Positions 56,272 through 64,000 of a stretch of DNA of 64,000 nt are shown one piece after another. Source of the stretch: an uncultured Vibrio sp. (GTDB taxonomy: Bacteria; Pseudomonadota; Gammaproteobacteria; Enterobacterales; Vibrionaceae); assembly GCA_947504195.1 (NCBI GenBank), contig CANNGN010000001.1, forward strand, positions 124,001 through 188,000, given 5' to 3'. Made by a program: the position numbers and the translations under genes. Every line of letters starts with the position of its first letter. Within the stretch, counting starts at the first letter, position 1. The notes below the pieces were generated by a model, which did not search any database, was not told the origin of the DNA, and saw nothing but the letters and a program-made list of their open reading frames with translations.

Positions 56272-56499
56272 ATCTCTCTCCTTATTCTTTTGTTGCCGTA
56301 ACTATGCCTTATCCCTCATAGAAATGAAAGTAAGTTTTATCTCTTGTTTTAATAGCTAAAAGCTATGAAAGAAAAAGTGTTGTTGTATATGGAAAAGTTA
56401 GAGTGAGGAGTGTTACTAATAAGATAGAGTTATGTATTTACGGCTGTGAAATGATAAGAGGAACGTAACAGGTCCCTCTTTCATCAAGAAGTTAGCTGA

Positions 56500-57357
56500 T
56501 TATTCGTAATGGGATAATTTATCAAAACGAGATTCTTTCAACACATCTTTGACTCGTTTTAGGTTTTCTCTAAACCCAGAGCCACGACGTAATGTAAATC
56601 CTGTCGCTAATACATCAATCACAGTCATCTGAACCACACGACTTGCCATTGGCATGTATACATCAGTATCTTCTGGAACATCTAAGCATATTGAAAGTGA
56701 GCAAGCTTTATCAAGAGGTGAGTCTTTAGATGTTATGGCGATTACTGTAGCACCATTCTCTCGAGCAAGATCGGCTATTTCAACCAAGCTTTTGGTTCGT
56801 CCAGTGTGTGAAATCAAAACAATAACATCGTTGTCGCTGCAATTGATACAGCTCATACGTTGCATAACAATATCTTCAAAGCAAGAAATAGGGATGTTGA
56901 AACGGATAAATTTATTCTGGGCATCTCTAGCTACAGCTGAGGATGCTCCAAGGCCAAAGAATGATACTCGTTTAGCTTGCGTGAGTAGGTCAACAGCGCG
57001 GTTAACTTGAGCGTGATCCAAACTGTTTTTAGCGACATCTAAACATGCCATTGTCGACTCAAAAATCTTTTGAGTGTAGGCATCTGGGCCATCATCTTCT
57101 TCAACGTTACGGTTTACGTATGGTGTTCCATTAGCGAGGCTTTGGGCTAAATGCAATTTAAAGTCAGGAAAACCTTTTGTATCAAGACGACGACAAAAGC
57201 GGTTTACAGTAGGTTCACTAACATCCGCCATTTTAGCAAGTGTCGCAATACTCGAATGAATGGCTGTTTGCGGCGCACCCATAATTACTTCTGCAACTTT
57301 GCGTTCAGACTTACTGAAATTTTCTAAGTTTTTTTGAATTTTTTCTAAAGTATTCAT
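56500..57357 (-). CDS. hexR: HexR, RpiR/MurR-family regulator of central carbon metabolism
   Basis: A 285-residue regulator with an N-terminal RpiR helix-turn-helix (SEPTVNRFCRRLDTKGFPDF at ~48-67) and a C-terminal SIS sugar-phosphate domain (FFGLGASSAVARDAQNKFIR; VLISHTGRTKSLVEIA). Length and sequence match HexR, which binds KDPG and represses or activates Entner-Doudoroff and gluconeogenesis genes. The ATG at 57357 is preferred over an upstream in-frame GTG, matching the E. coli start MNMLEKIQ. A weak hairpin lies near 56454-56484. Its neighbour is panP. Confidence 0.93.
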   Translation of the reverse strand: MNTLEKIQKNLENFSKSERKVAEVIMGAPQTAIHSSIATLAKMADVSEPTVNRFCRRLDTKGFPDFKLHLAQSLANGTPYVNRNVEEDDGPDAYTQKIFESTMACLDVAKNSLDHAQVNRAVDLLTQAKRVSFFGLGASSAVARDAQNKFIRFNIPISCFEDIVMQRMSCINCSDNDVIVLISHTGRTKSLVEIADLARENGATVIAITSKDSPLDKACSLSICLDVPEDTDVYMPMASRVVQMTVIDVLATGFTLRRGSGFRENLKRVKDVLKESRFDKLSHYE

Positions 57358-57632
57358 CGTATTCACACAAGTAATTTGTCAATTTCGTAAGCAAAATGAG
57401 AGATAATTATCTCTTCTAACCGTTTCACTAATTTTGCCATGATCACTGAACAAGTATAAACCTAAGTCTCTTGGTTTCTGTAGTAATTAGAAATAGTAAA
57501 TGATAAGAATATGACTATCATCAAACAAAATTTCACATAAATTTCAGTGATTAGTATAAAAGTCGCATCTTTGAGTAAAACCTTCAACCGTTTTGTTTAT
57601 TTCATTACAAGAAAAAGAAAGTTACTTTCAAA

Positions 57633-59279
57633 TTAACGTTGAATAATCGCATATGAAAGGTCAATTATCTTTCCTAATAATATAGGAGCGGCTTTGGCTA
57701 TTTCTCTCTGCTCTTGCAAGATTGATGAAAGAACAGTGCGTGTCGTTAATGGGTTGGCCAATACGACGCGAAATACGACAGTATCGAGCTTTGTCCAGCG
57801 AATTGGGTTGAGTTGGGTACGCGAAACAAACGATTTACCTGACTCTCTCTGACGCTTTTGGATAAAGACACAAAGCTCATTGAGTAAATGGTTCAGGGTA
57901 CGTTTGTCTTCAAGGAGAGCGATTGAGAGTGCCTGACAAGCGACCTCCGGCAGGTAGCGGTAAGTAAGGATGCATAACTCTGGTTTTGATACCAACTCGA
58001 AGTCTTGTTGTTGTTTGATTAACGATGAAAAATAGTGCGCTTTCTCGATGCTTTCGTCGATCAACAACTGATAACCTTGTCGACTAATGATGTGCATGCT
58101 GGCATAAACAAGCATCGCCATACCCGATCGAGAGCCTTCTAAAGTGCGGCTCCCTAAGTCTTTTGAACCTTCGCGCAAAATGTATTTTGCATGATGTTCG
58201 ATAACATCCATCGCACTTGGGTCTTTAAATATGACCATTCCCGCACCCATTGGAATATACAGTTGCTTATGGGCATCAAGAGTTACAGAGTCGGCCAGTT
58301 CAATTCCATCTAATATCGCTCTGTGATGGTTCGACATTAATGTCGCTCCACCCCATGCCGCATCGACGTGGAAGTGGCACTGGTATTTTTGACAAAGCAA
58401 TGCGATTTCTCGTAGAGGATCGACATTTCCTGTTTCGGTTGTACCGGCTACACCAATTACGGCAAAAGGCTTAATATTTTTTTCTTGTAGCTCGAGAATT
58501 TTTTCTTCCAGCGCACTAGGAATGATCTTGTTATTTTCATCGGTTTTAATCGCTATTATGCTTTCTTGACCCAAACCTAATAGGTCGACCGATTTTTTCA
58601 ACGAGTAGTGACCACGCTCAGAGACTAAAATAGCGAGATCGTTATACCCATAATGCTTAATAGCTCGAAATAACCCTTCTTTTTCGACACCGGTAAACTC
58701 ACCGTCTGGGCGTAGTGCGTTGTTACGTGCTACCCATAAAGCGGTAATGTTGGCAATCGTACCACCCGAGCAAAATGCTCCTAGTGAATGATTAGTGCTA
58801 TGCATCGATGAAGAATAGAATGCATCATCCTGTTTATAAATCAGGCCATGAATCATTCCTAAAACTTGGCGTTCAAGTGGTGTGAATGCTTTTGATGTTT
58901 CGACTTTTACAAGGTTTTGATTTAGCGCAATCATAATTTTTGACAAGGGCATGAGGAAATAGGGCAATGCCGAGGTCATATGACCAATGAAGCTGGGTGA
59001 CGAGGTATGAACGGAATGCGCAACTAGCTTTTCTAATAAATGTTGAGTGTGTTCAGAGACAAATTCAGGAATTTCAGGAATATGGGGGCTTGAAAAGTCT
59101 TGCTCTATTTCGGAAAGAGGCTTTTCTTCAGCTACAATATGTCCACGCAAGAAATCATTTAGATTTTGCGAAATCTCTTCTTCAATTTTTGTTAGGGTCG
59201 AATCGGGACCTTCAGGCACTGTAAAAATGCGCAGTAAACTCTGAAAGTTCGCTTCTGCTGTTTTATTATCTGAGACCAT
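57633..59279 (-). CDS. panP: PLP-dependent aspartate 1-decarboxylase PanP
   Basis: A 548-residue group II decarboxylase. The catalytic Lys is in SVTLDAHKQLYIPMGAGM, with FHVDAAWGGATLMS and FCSGGTIANITALWVARNNA (pyridoxal contacts). It matches PanP of Vibrio, which makes beta-alanine from aspartate for pantothenate and CoA synthesis in organisms lacking PanD. GAD-like alternatives are possible on family grounds, but the length and position next to hexR are characteristic. A weak hairpin with T-tract (GAAAG..CTTTC) lies at 57617-57629. Confidence 0.9.
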   Translation of the reverse strand: MVSDNKTAEANFQSLLRIFTVPEGPDSTLTKIEEEISQNLNDFLRGHIVAEEKPLSEIEQDFSSPHIPEIPEFVSEHTQHLLEKLVAHSVHTSSPSFIGHMTSALPYFLMPLSKIMIALNQNLVKVETSKAFTPLERQVLGMIHGLIYKQDDAFYSSSMHSTNHSLGAFCSGGTIANITALWVARNNALRPDGEFTGVEKEGLFRAIKHYGYNDLAILVSERGHYSLKKSVDLLGLGQESIIAIKTDENNKIIPSALEEKILELQEKNIKPFAVIGVAGTTETGNVDPLREIALLCQKYQCHFHVDAAWGGATLMSNHHRAILDGIELADSVTLDAHKQLYIPMGAGMVIFKDPSAMDVIEHHAKYILREGSKDLGSRTLEGSRSGMAMLVYASMHIISRQGYQLLIDESIEKAHYFSSLIKQQQDFELVSKPELCILTYRYLPEVACQALSIALLEDKRTLNHLLNELCVFIQKRQRESGKSFVSRTQLNPIRWTKLDTVVFRVVLANPLTTRTVLSSILQEQREIAKAAPILLGKIIDLSYAIIQR

Positions 59280-59325
59280 GGAATTTGTAACAGTATCTAA
59301 TTCTTACTAGCGGGACAATCTAAAC

Positions 59326-59347
59326 GAAAACGGGACGAATGTCCCGT
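59326..59347 (-). terminator. Intrinsic terminator of the small periplasmic protein gene
   Basis: ACGGGAC / GTCCCGT, a 7-bp stem with loop GAAT, becomes on the minus strand a hairpin followed by TTTTCG. It lies 40 bp after the stop of the gene at 59388-59906 and separates it from panP. Confidence 0.75.
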
Positions 59348-59387
59348 ATTAATTCTGTGTCTAAAAATCTACATATTTATAACATTT

Positions 59388-59906
59388 TTATTTGCATGGG
59401 CTCTGTTCAATGAGTTCCATTTTTTCATTGTATTGACTTAATGCAGTATCAATTTTTTTCGGGTGACTTAAGAGCTCAGCAAATGCAGAGCGTAAGTCAT
59501 AATTTTTCTCGTGTGGTGTTGATTGACGATCATTAAACGTTTGTTTTGCCAAAGCTCCAATTTCATCATCACGCATTGAAAGTTCTTTGACGTCAGATTG
59601 TTCCAGCTGTAGCCACGATTCTATTGAACGAGAAGTCGAAATTGATTCAGGGTTATTATGTAATGCATCATGAACAACGGCGCGGCTTAATTCAAAGTGG
59701 TGTTTACGGCCTTCCAAAAACCATTCAGAAACGCCAGCAAGGTCTGGGTACTCACTAACAGTGATCGTGGTGAGATCTTGGTACCAACTCAGAGAAGCAT
59801 CAATGTAAGTATCGTATTGTTGAATTTCACATTCTTCAATGCTTTGAGCACTAACGTTGGAAATCAGAATAAGAGGTAGCAGACTGATGAGGGAAAGACG
59901 TTTCAT
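59388..59906 (-). CDS. Hypothetical periplasmic protein
   Basis: A 172-residue protein with a signal peptide (MKRLSLISLLPLILISNVSA, cleavage after about residue 20). The mature region is mainly helical and charged, with two Cys (IEECEI and the last SPCK) that could form a disulfide. I do not recognise the family and see no catalytic motif. It has its own terminator and stands alone between panP and the lysO-type gene. Confidence 0.65.
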   Translation of the reverse strand: MKRLSLISLLPLILISNVSAQSIEECEIQQYDTYIDASLSWYQDLTTITVSEYPDLAGVSEWFLEGRKHHFELSRAVVHDALHNNPESISTSRSIESWLQLEQSDVKELSMRDDEIGALAKQTFNDRQSTPHEKNYDLRSAFAELLSHPKKIDTALSQYNEKMELIEQSPCK

Positions 59907-60012
59907 TATTCAACCTTTATGTAGCGAACGGTAATATTAGTATTTGTTAATTATCTTAAATGATCTAGCAGAATTACCAACAATTTCTTAACTAAAATGT
60001 TAATCGTGGGAT

Positions 60013-60918
60013 CTAGGCTGCAAGGGAAAGAAACATTAGCATAAATAGCGGTACGCAGATACTGAGTAAAAAGCCGCTAACAATTGCGATAGGAACGCAG
60101 TTTATACCACCATTTAATTGAATGATAGGTAACGTAAAGTCCATAGCGGTCGCACCAGCATAGCCGACTCCAGTTAACGGACGACGACGGATGAGCACGG
60201 GCAAGAGTACTAGTGCGACCATTTCTCTACCTAGCTCTAACATGAAAGATGCAGCGCCCATTAGTGGGCCAAGCTCTTTGCCAATCAAAATACCAGAGAG
60301 GGAGTACCATCCAAATCCTGATGACATTGCAAGAGATTCATACAAAGGGATACCTAAGAAATAACCTGCAAAACTGCCCCCGATCCAAGACGAAAAAATG
60401 ACAATAAGCGCAATTTTTAACCCATTAATATTGAGTAGAATCTCTCGTAGTGACAGGCCACTTGCTCTCAGCTGAATTCCGATTAGTACGAGCAATAGAA
60501 ATAATGCCCACTCCATACCTGAGTTCACCCAATGCCAGTTAAACGGCAGGGTAAAGGCAATGATAGCACCAGAAACGACCGTCAAAATGAGAAAAATAGA
60601 ATCCTTGAACATTGCCATTCTTGCGGATGTTTTACTTTTTCCATTGGTGACAATTTTTGTTGTTCGATCTAACCAAGGCAGAAACAACAGGTTGACGATA
60701 GAGATCGAAATAAAAAACGTAACACTAATGATCACGACTTGAGAAAACTGATGAGAAAAATCATCTAAAGTTGAAAAACTGACACCCAACAAGCCAAGCA
60801 TTAGATAGATCAGAATCATAACTGCACGATTCACTATCTGATTAAAACTAGAAGAGCCTTTGGGAATTAAGTAGCCCCCTAATAAAGGCGCAAATATAAA
60901 GACGAGATCAAACAACAT
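60013..60918 (-). CDS. lysO: LysO family lysine/diamine exporter
   Basis: A 301-residue inner-membrane protein with about eight hydrophobic segments. LysO signatures are LLGGYLIPKGSS at the N-terminus, LLVLIGIQLRASGLSLREIL in the middle, and SGFGWYSLSGILIGKELGP followed by GATAMDFTLPIIQLNGG near the end. E. coli LysO exports lysine and the toxic analogue thialysine. It begins 6 bp after the HDOD gene stop, so the two are cotranscribed, although a functional link is unknown. Confidence 0.88.
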   Translation of the reverse strand: MLFDLVFIFAPLLGGYLIPKGSSSFNQIVNRAVMILIYLMLGLLGVSFSTLDDFSHQFSQVVIISVTFFISISIVNLLFLPWLDRTTKIVTNGKSKTSARMAMFKDSIFLILTVVSGAIIAFTLPFNWHWVNSGMEWALFLLLVLIGIQLRASGLSLREILLNINGLKIALIVIFSSWIGGSFAGYFLGIPLYESLAMSSGFGWYSLSGILIGKELGPLMGAASFMLELGREMVALVLLPVLIRRRPLTGVGYAGATAMDFTLPIIQLNGGINCVPIAIVSGFLLSICVPLFMLMFLSLAA

Positions 60919-60924
60919 TTCGAT

Positions 60925-61845
60925 TTAAAAACCAGTGCTATTTAGTATATCTCGAACTGCGATATCAAATTCAATGTCAGTTAAATTGCTTAACTCGTAG
61001 AGGACTTCCGCTCCTGCTGTATTGATTTCTACTTCATGTTGCTCATATTGCTCATCTTGATTACGAAACAACAAAAGGTGATAAGCAATTTTTGCAATGT
61101 CGAGATAAGAAACCGGTACATCGTTATTAGCAAGAGGCTTATTCCGAGCAACACTTAAAAAATCTTGATCAAATCCCCATGTATTTAACACCTGATAGCT
61201 TGCATTGGGGCAGGCTGTTTCGAAAATGCGAAGGGATAATTCGCTATCAATATAGTTCCCTTTTTCCAGGTAGAGATGATATTCACTAAGTATGCAAAAT
61301 AAGCCGATATCTGCCAGAAGCCCGACAATTAAAGATTTATCATGTTCCAAATACGCGTATTTCTTAGGATCTATTTGTTGAAATTGGCGTGTCACTAAAA
61401 CCATTACAGCACCAAGTTCTCGGGAATGAATCGCACTATCACGAAGTAGTTTGTCGCATTCAGCATCTAGCTGGATAGAGTACTTTATTTGTTCAATGGA
61501 TTGAGCCGTGACAATGTCGCGTACTCGCATTATTCCAAGGCGTGAAACGGCAGTGTGGATATCTTTAAACTCAATTCCACGTCGATTAAAAATAACAGAA
61601 TTCGCGATACGCAAGACAATTGCGGTAAGACTTGGGTCATCTATTAAACAGTCCGCAACGTCCTTAACCGTTGTTGTTTCAATTGTGCAGAGTCGCTGAA
61701 TATCTAATACCACACTAGGAATAGGGGGCAGGATGAATTTCCCATTATTAATGGAGGTATTTAGAAAGTGAGAAAATTCATTCTCTACTGACTGATACAC
61801 AGCTTGTTTATTTTCTGGAAGCCAAAAAAAAGATACGTGATTCAT
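60925..61845 (-). CDS. HDOD domain protein
   Basis: About 306 residues. An HDOD domain (~35-240) is recognised by LPPIPSVVLDIQRL, VADCLIDDPSLTAIVLRIAN, IHTAVSRLGIMRVRDIVTA and LIVGLLADIGLFCILSEY. HDOD proteins are catalytically inactive relatives of HD phosphohydrolases and act as protein-interaction hubs in signalling or stress control. The ATG at 61845 is more credible than a TTG 13 codons upstream, since no RBS supports the latter. The lysO-type gene follows with 6 bp spacing. Confidence 0.85.
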   Translation of the reverse strand: MNHVSFFWLPENKQAVYQSVENEFSHFLNTSINNGKFILPPIPSVVLDIQRLCTIETTTVKDVADCLIDDPSLTAIVLRIANSVIFNRRGIEFKDIHTAVSRLGIMRVRDIVTAQSIEQIKYSIQLDAECDKLLRDSAIHSRELGAVMVLVTRQFQQIDPKKYAYLEHDKSLIVGLLADIGLFCILSEYHLYLEKGNYIDSELSLRIFETACPNASYQVLNTWGFDQDFLSVARNKPLANNDVPVSYLDIAKIAYHLLLFRNQDEQYEQHEVEINTAGAEVLYELSNLTDIEFDIAVRDILNSTGF

Positions 61846-62128
61846 AGCATTATCGATTACAGATTCATAAATACAGTCTAGCAACGTCTGAAGCTATTCG
61901 GCAATGACTATTCAATAAATGTGACATTTTATCAATATATTCACTTGTGATGAGAAGATGTTCGCATTTGTTGTTTTTGGTTGCATAGATTTTAGGTGCG
62001 TATGCGCTTTATCTCATTTGGAAGACGAATGATTATAATTTTAAATGGTATAAGGATAAATGATAGCAGAGGCTGATGGTTTCGTTATTAATCCACTAAA
62101 TCAACATGTTAATCTAACCGAGGTGTTT

Positions 62129-62740
62129 ATGATAATAGACAGGTTCTTTCAATTACTCCTTGATGTTATTTCAGAATGTAGTACGAAGTCAGTATTTGGA
62201 AATATAGGTGTATTTTACCGTGGAGCAATGTTTGCTCAATTTGACAATGACAAAGTATATGTCCGTGGTGGTCCCACACTGGATCACAAATTCAAACGTA
62301 TGGGGTGTTCGACTTACATTCACGTAAAGAAGCAATCGAAGTCGGCGATGAACTATTACGATATAAGCGATCATATCGAAAATGACACTTCTACCATTAA
62401 GGAGCTTGTGGTTGATTCATGTCATTGGGCGTATGAGGAACAAATTGAGCGTGATACTGGGAAAATGACTCAGTTGAGACATTTACCTAACTTAAACCAT
62501 ACTCTGGAGAAAAAATTAATAAGTTGTCAGATTAACACGGTAGAAGACTTACATAATTTGGGTGCGGTAAAATGTTATATACGGTTACAGGATCGTTACC
62601 CTTATGCTCGCGAAACCTATGATTGGCTTTGGAGGCTATATGGTGCGATACATCGTATGAATTGTGCACTTATTCCTGAAGAGGAAAAGAAGATTTTGGT
62701 TGAAGAGTGTAATAAAATCTTATGGGATAGAAATGATTAA
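62129..62740 (+). CDS. tfoX: TfoX/Sxy natural competence regulator
   Basis: A 203-residue protein with an N-terminal TfoX domain (FGNIGVFYRGAMFAQF; VYVRGGPTLDHKF; IHVKKQSKSAMNYYDIS) and a C-terminal TfoX_C domain (LRHLPNLNHTLEKKL; INTVEDLHNLGAVKCYIRLQ). The HVKKQ..NYYDIS segment matches my recollection of Vibrio TfoX more than TfoY. TfoX activates competence genes with CRP. The ATG at 62129 has GAGG five bases upstream and is preferred over the in-frame start 23 codons earlier. No c-di-GMP riboswitch of the kind known for tfoY was seen upstream. Confidence 0.85.
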   Translation: MIIDRFFQLLLDVISECSTKSVFGNIGVFYRGAMFAQFDNDKVYVRGGPTLDHKFKRMGCSTYIHVKKQSKSAMNYYDISDHIENDTSTIKELVVDSCHWAYEEQIERDTGKMTQLRHLPNLNHTLEKKLISCQINTVEDLHNLGAVKCYIRLQDRYPYARETYDWLWRLYGAIHRMNCALIPEEEKKILVEECNKILWDRND

Positions 62741-62751
62741 TGAATAAATAA

Positions 62752-62784
62752 ATTCGGGAAATGCTATTGATGCATTTCCCGAAT
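62752..62784. terminator. Hairpin between convergent tfoX and the OM barrel gene
   Basis: ATTCGGGAAATGC / GCATTTCCCGAAT, a perfect 13-bp stem with a 7-nt loop, 11 bp past the tfoX stop. The minus-strand side is followed by TTATTTATTC, so it suits the barrel gene best. Confidence 0.8.
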
Positions 62785-62818
62785 AGATATAACTAGAGAA
62801 TATTTGCTCGTTTAACGC

Positions 62819-63382
62819 TTAGTATTTGAAACGAGCAGTGAATAAAATTGTGCTGTCGTCGATTCTATCGTAGCCGTTAAATTGAACACTTGCGCCAATC
62901 GAGAATAACTCTGTAGAGTGGAAGCGGCCATAGGCGCTTGCTACCCAGTCATCCTCATCATCAATAGTAATATAGCCAGCGTTACCACCCACTTCGAGTT
63001 GCGGACCTAACCATTGACGTACACCAAGGTTCAATTCCATACCGGTTTCTGAATCATTACTCGCAGAACCTTCGAAATCAAGAAAACGCAATTTCATTTC
63101 ACCGGTAAAATCTGCCCAGTTATTGATTGGTGCGTGAAATGCGAGTCCAGCAGAAATATCGTAATCATCATCAAATTGAGAATCAATACTGGCAATAATA
63201 TGAGCATTTGGGTGAACTGAACGACTGAGCCCCGCACCATATGTTGTTGGGCTTACACCAATACGAGCTTCGACATAATCGTAGCTAAAATTACTCATTA
63301 CAGAGGGACTGCTGGGATCGATCGCAGCAAATGAAGAGCAAGAAAACAATGCTATTGAAGCCAGACTAAGAGTTTTGCGCAT
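62819..63382 (-). CDS. Small outer-membrane beta-barrel protein
   Basis: A 187-residue protein with a signal peptide (MRKTLSLASIALFSCSSFAA, cleavage near residue 19). The mature ~168 residues alternate strands as in eight-stranded barrels (YVEARIGVSPTTYGAGLS; MELNLGVRQWLGPQLEVGG) and end in aromatic TILFTARFKY, typical of outer-membrane proteins. No enzyme motif is visible. Its role (structural, adhesin or transport) is unknown. Confidence 0.75.
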   Translation of the reverse strand: MRKTLSLASIALFSCSSFAAIDPSSPSVMSNFSYDYVEARIGVSPTTYGAGLSRSVHPNAHIIASIDSQFDDDYDISAGLAFHAPINNWADFTGEMKLRFLDFEGSASNDSETGMELNLGVRQWLGPQLEVGGNAGYITIDDEDDWVASAYGRFHSTELFSIGASVQFNGYDRIDDSTILFTARFKY

Positions 63383-63612
63383 ATTGAAACCTATTCACCT
63401 TAAATATTATTAAGTTGGAACTATTTAACGTTAACAACAAAAGATCACTATAATATATGTACTTAGCAGATCTATGCCAGAACAAAAGTGTCAGTATTTT
63501 GTCGAATACCTAGTATTTCACTGATATACGACATCATTCTTTTGCTTTTTCCTATAATTAAGCAATTTAGATGCCATGTTAATACGTAATTCAATTAGTC
63601 ATTGTTCACTTT

Positions 63613-64000
63613 TTATTCTCCAAAGGAGGTGCGTTGGGAAGACATTGCATTTAACAGCGCCTGTTTGTCCAAAATTGGCAACCAAGGCATAAGGTCCGCT
63701 TCATGTTTAATTACATATTGTGTGAGTTGCTGTTTCACCACCTCTCTCAACTCATCTCCATTCCAAGGTTTACCAATATAAAAATCAATGCTTGCGTGAT
63801 TGATGGCATCCACCGTGTCGTCGAGTCCAGCCTGCCCGGTTAATAGAAGTTTGCGACTATTTTCGTCGGCGACAGTTAATTCTATTAAAAATTGAATTCC
63901 ATTTTTTTTGGGCATTATATGGTCACATAAAATCAGCGCCAATGGGACACCACGCTGCTGGTAGTCGTCAATAACGTGTTGTGCTTCAATAACCGATTCA
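63613..64000 (-). CDS. Response regulator (N-terminus beyond window)
   Basis: The reading frame runs on past base 64000, so only the last ~129 codons are visible. They hold most of a receiver domain: the phosphoacceptor Asp in LALILCDHIMPKKNG, a Thr in LLLTGQAGLDD and the Lys in YIGKPWNGDEL. A ~35-residue tail with no DNA-binding motif follows. In the known family such receivers often belong to phospho-relay or PP2C/HD-GYP-linked systems; partner and output are unseen. Confidence 0.8.
   Translation of the reverse strand, partial: ESVIEAQHVIDDYQQRGVPLALILCDHIMPKKNGIQFLIELTVADENSRKLLLTGQAGLDDTVDAINHASIDFYIGKPWNGDELREVVKQQLTQYVIKHEADLMPWLPILDKQALLNAMSSQRTSFGE

Noticed and set aside
57360..57632. 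HexR self-operator upstream of hexR
   Set aside because: Only the half-site TGTAGTAATT is seen; the second half of the palindrome is missing.
61900..62128. Possible c-di-GMP (GEMM) riboswitch before the tfoX-type gene
   Set aside because: The GEMM core and tetraloop receptor sequences are absent. The protein matches TfoX, not TfoY.

Overview
The window looks like chromosomal DNA of a marine or brackish gammaproteobacterium of the Vibrionaceae. The evidence is the set fabV - grxA - hexR - panP, a TfoX-type competence regulator, DctPQM and TAXI TRAP transporters, a BCCT osmolyte carrier, KdgF, and the generally AT-rich intergenic DNA. No rRNA, tRNA, IS element, integrase or CRISPR array was seen. 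All functions are assigned by reading motifs and family resemblance; nothing was searched.

Layout. 1-8.5 kb: the 3' part of a CBS/DUF294 protein with a DEDDh exonuclease, a BCCT transporter, a small membrane protein, a DUF4174 protein, a drug/metabolite transporter and an unusual methyltransferase-HNH fusion. 8.6-15.3 kb: an outer-membrane porin, a MarR regulator beside a 15-bp tandem repeat, then a Ser-type sulfatase followed by its radical-SAM maturase. 15.7-24.5 kb: a LysR regulator divergent from a DctPQM TRAP operon ending in an aspartate-dehydrogenase-like gene, then GNAT, EamA, and a MarR-MATE pair. 24.6-32.1 kb: a LysR regulator divergent from an aminotransferase, a beta-keto-acid cleavage enzyme (BKACE) and a TAXI-type TRAP transporter. 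This reads as one import-and-degradation pathway for an unknown amino compound.

32.3-44.6 kb: uxaC, a cytoplasmic heparinase II/III-like lyase and an SMP-30 lactonase (a uronide module), then pfkA, a diguanylate cyclase, an FAD dehydrogenase, a solitary E. coli-length argG and a Bcr/CflA efflux pump. 45-48.7 kb: two secreted spondin-domain proteins, one a lipoprotein, in line with an OmpR/EnvZ-type two-component pair. 48.8-52.6 kb: KdgF, a porin and a FadR-type regulator around 1.5 kb of AT-rich DNA with no visible gene and two CRP-like sites. 52.7-64 kb: a second DEDDh exonuclease, a PLP desulfhydrase/deaminase-like gene, fabV, grxA, hexR, panP, a small periplasmic protein, lysO, an HDOD protein, tfoX, a small outer-membrane barrel and the C-terminal part of a response regulator cut by the window edge.

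The most notable items are the stand-alone methyltransferase-HNH fusion, the aminotransferase-BKACE-TAXI locus, the spondin/two-component operon, the uxaC-lyase-lactonase module and a lone minus-strand terminator upstream of fabV that suggests an unannotated short transcript.
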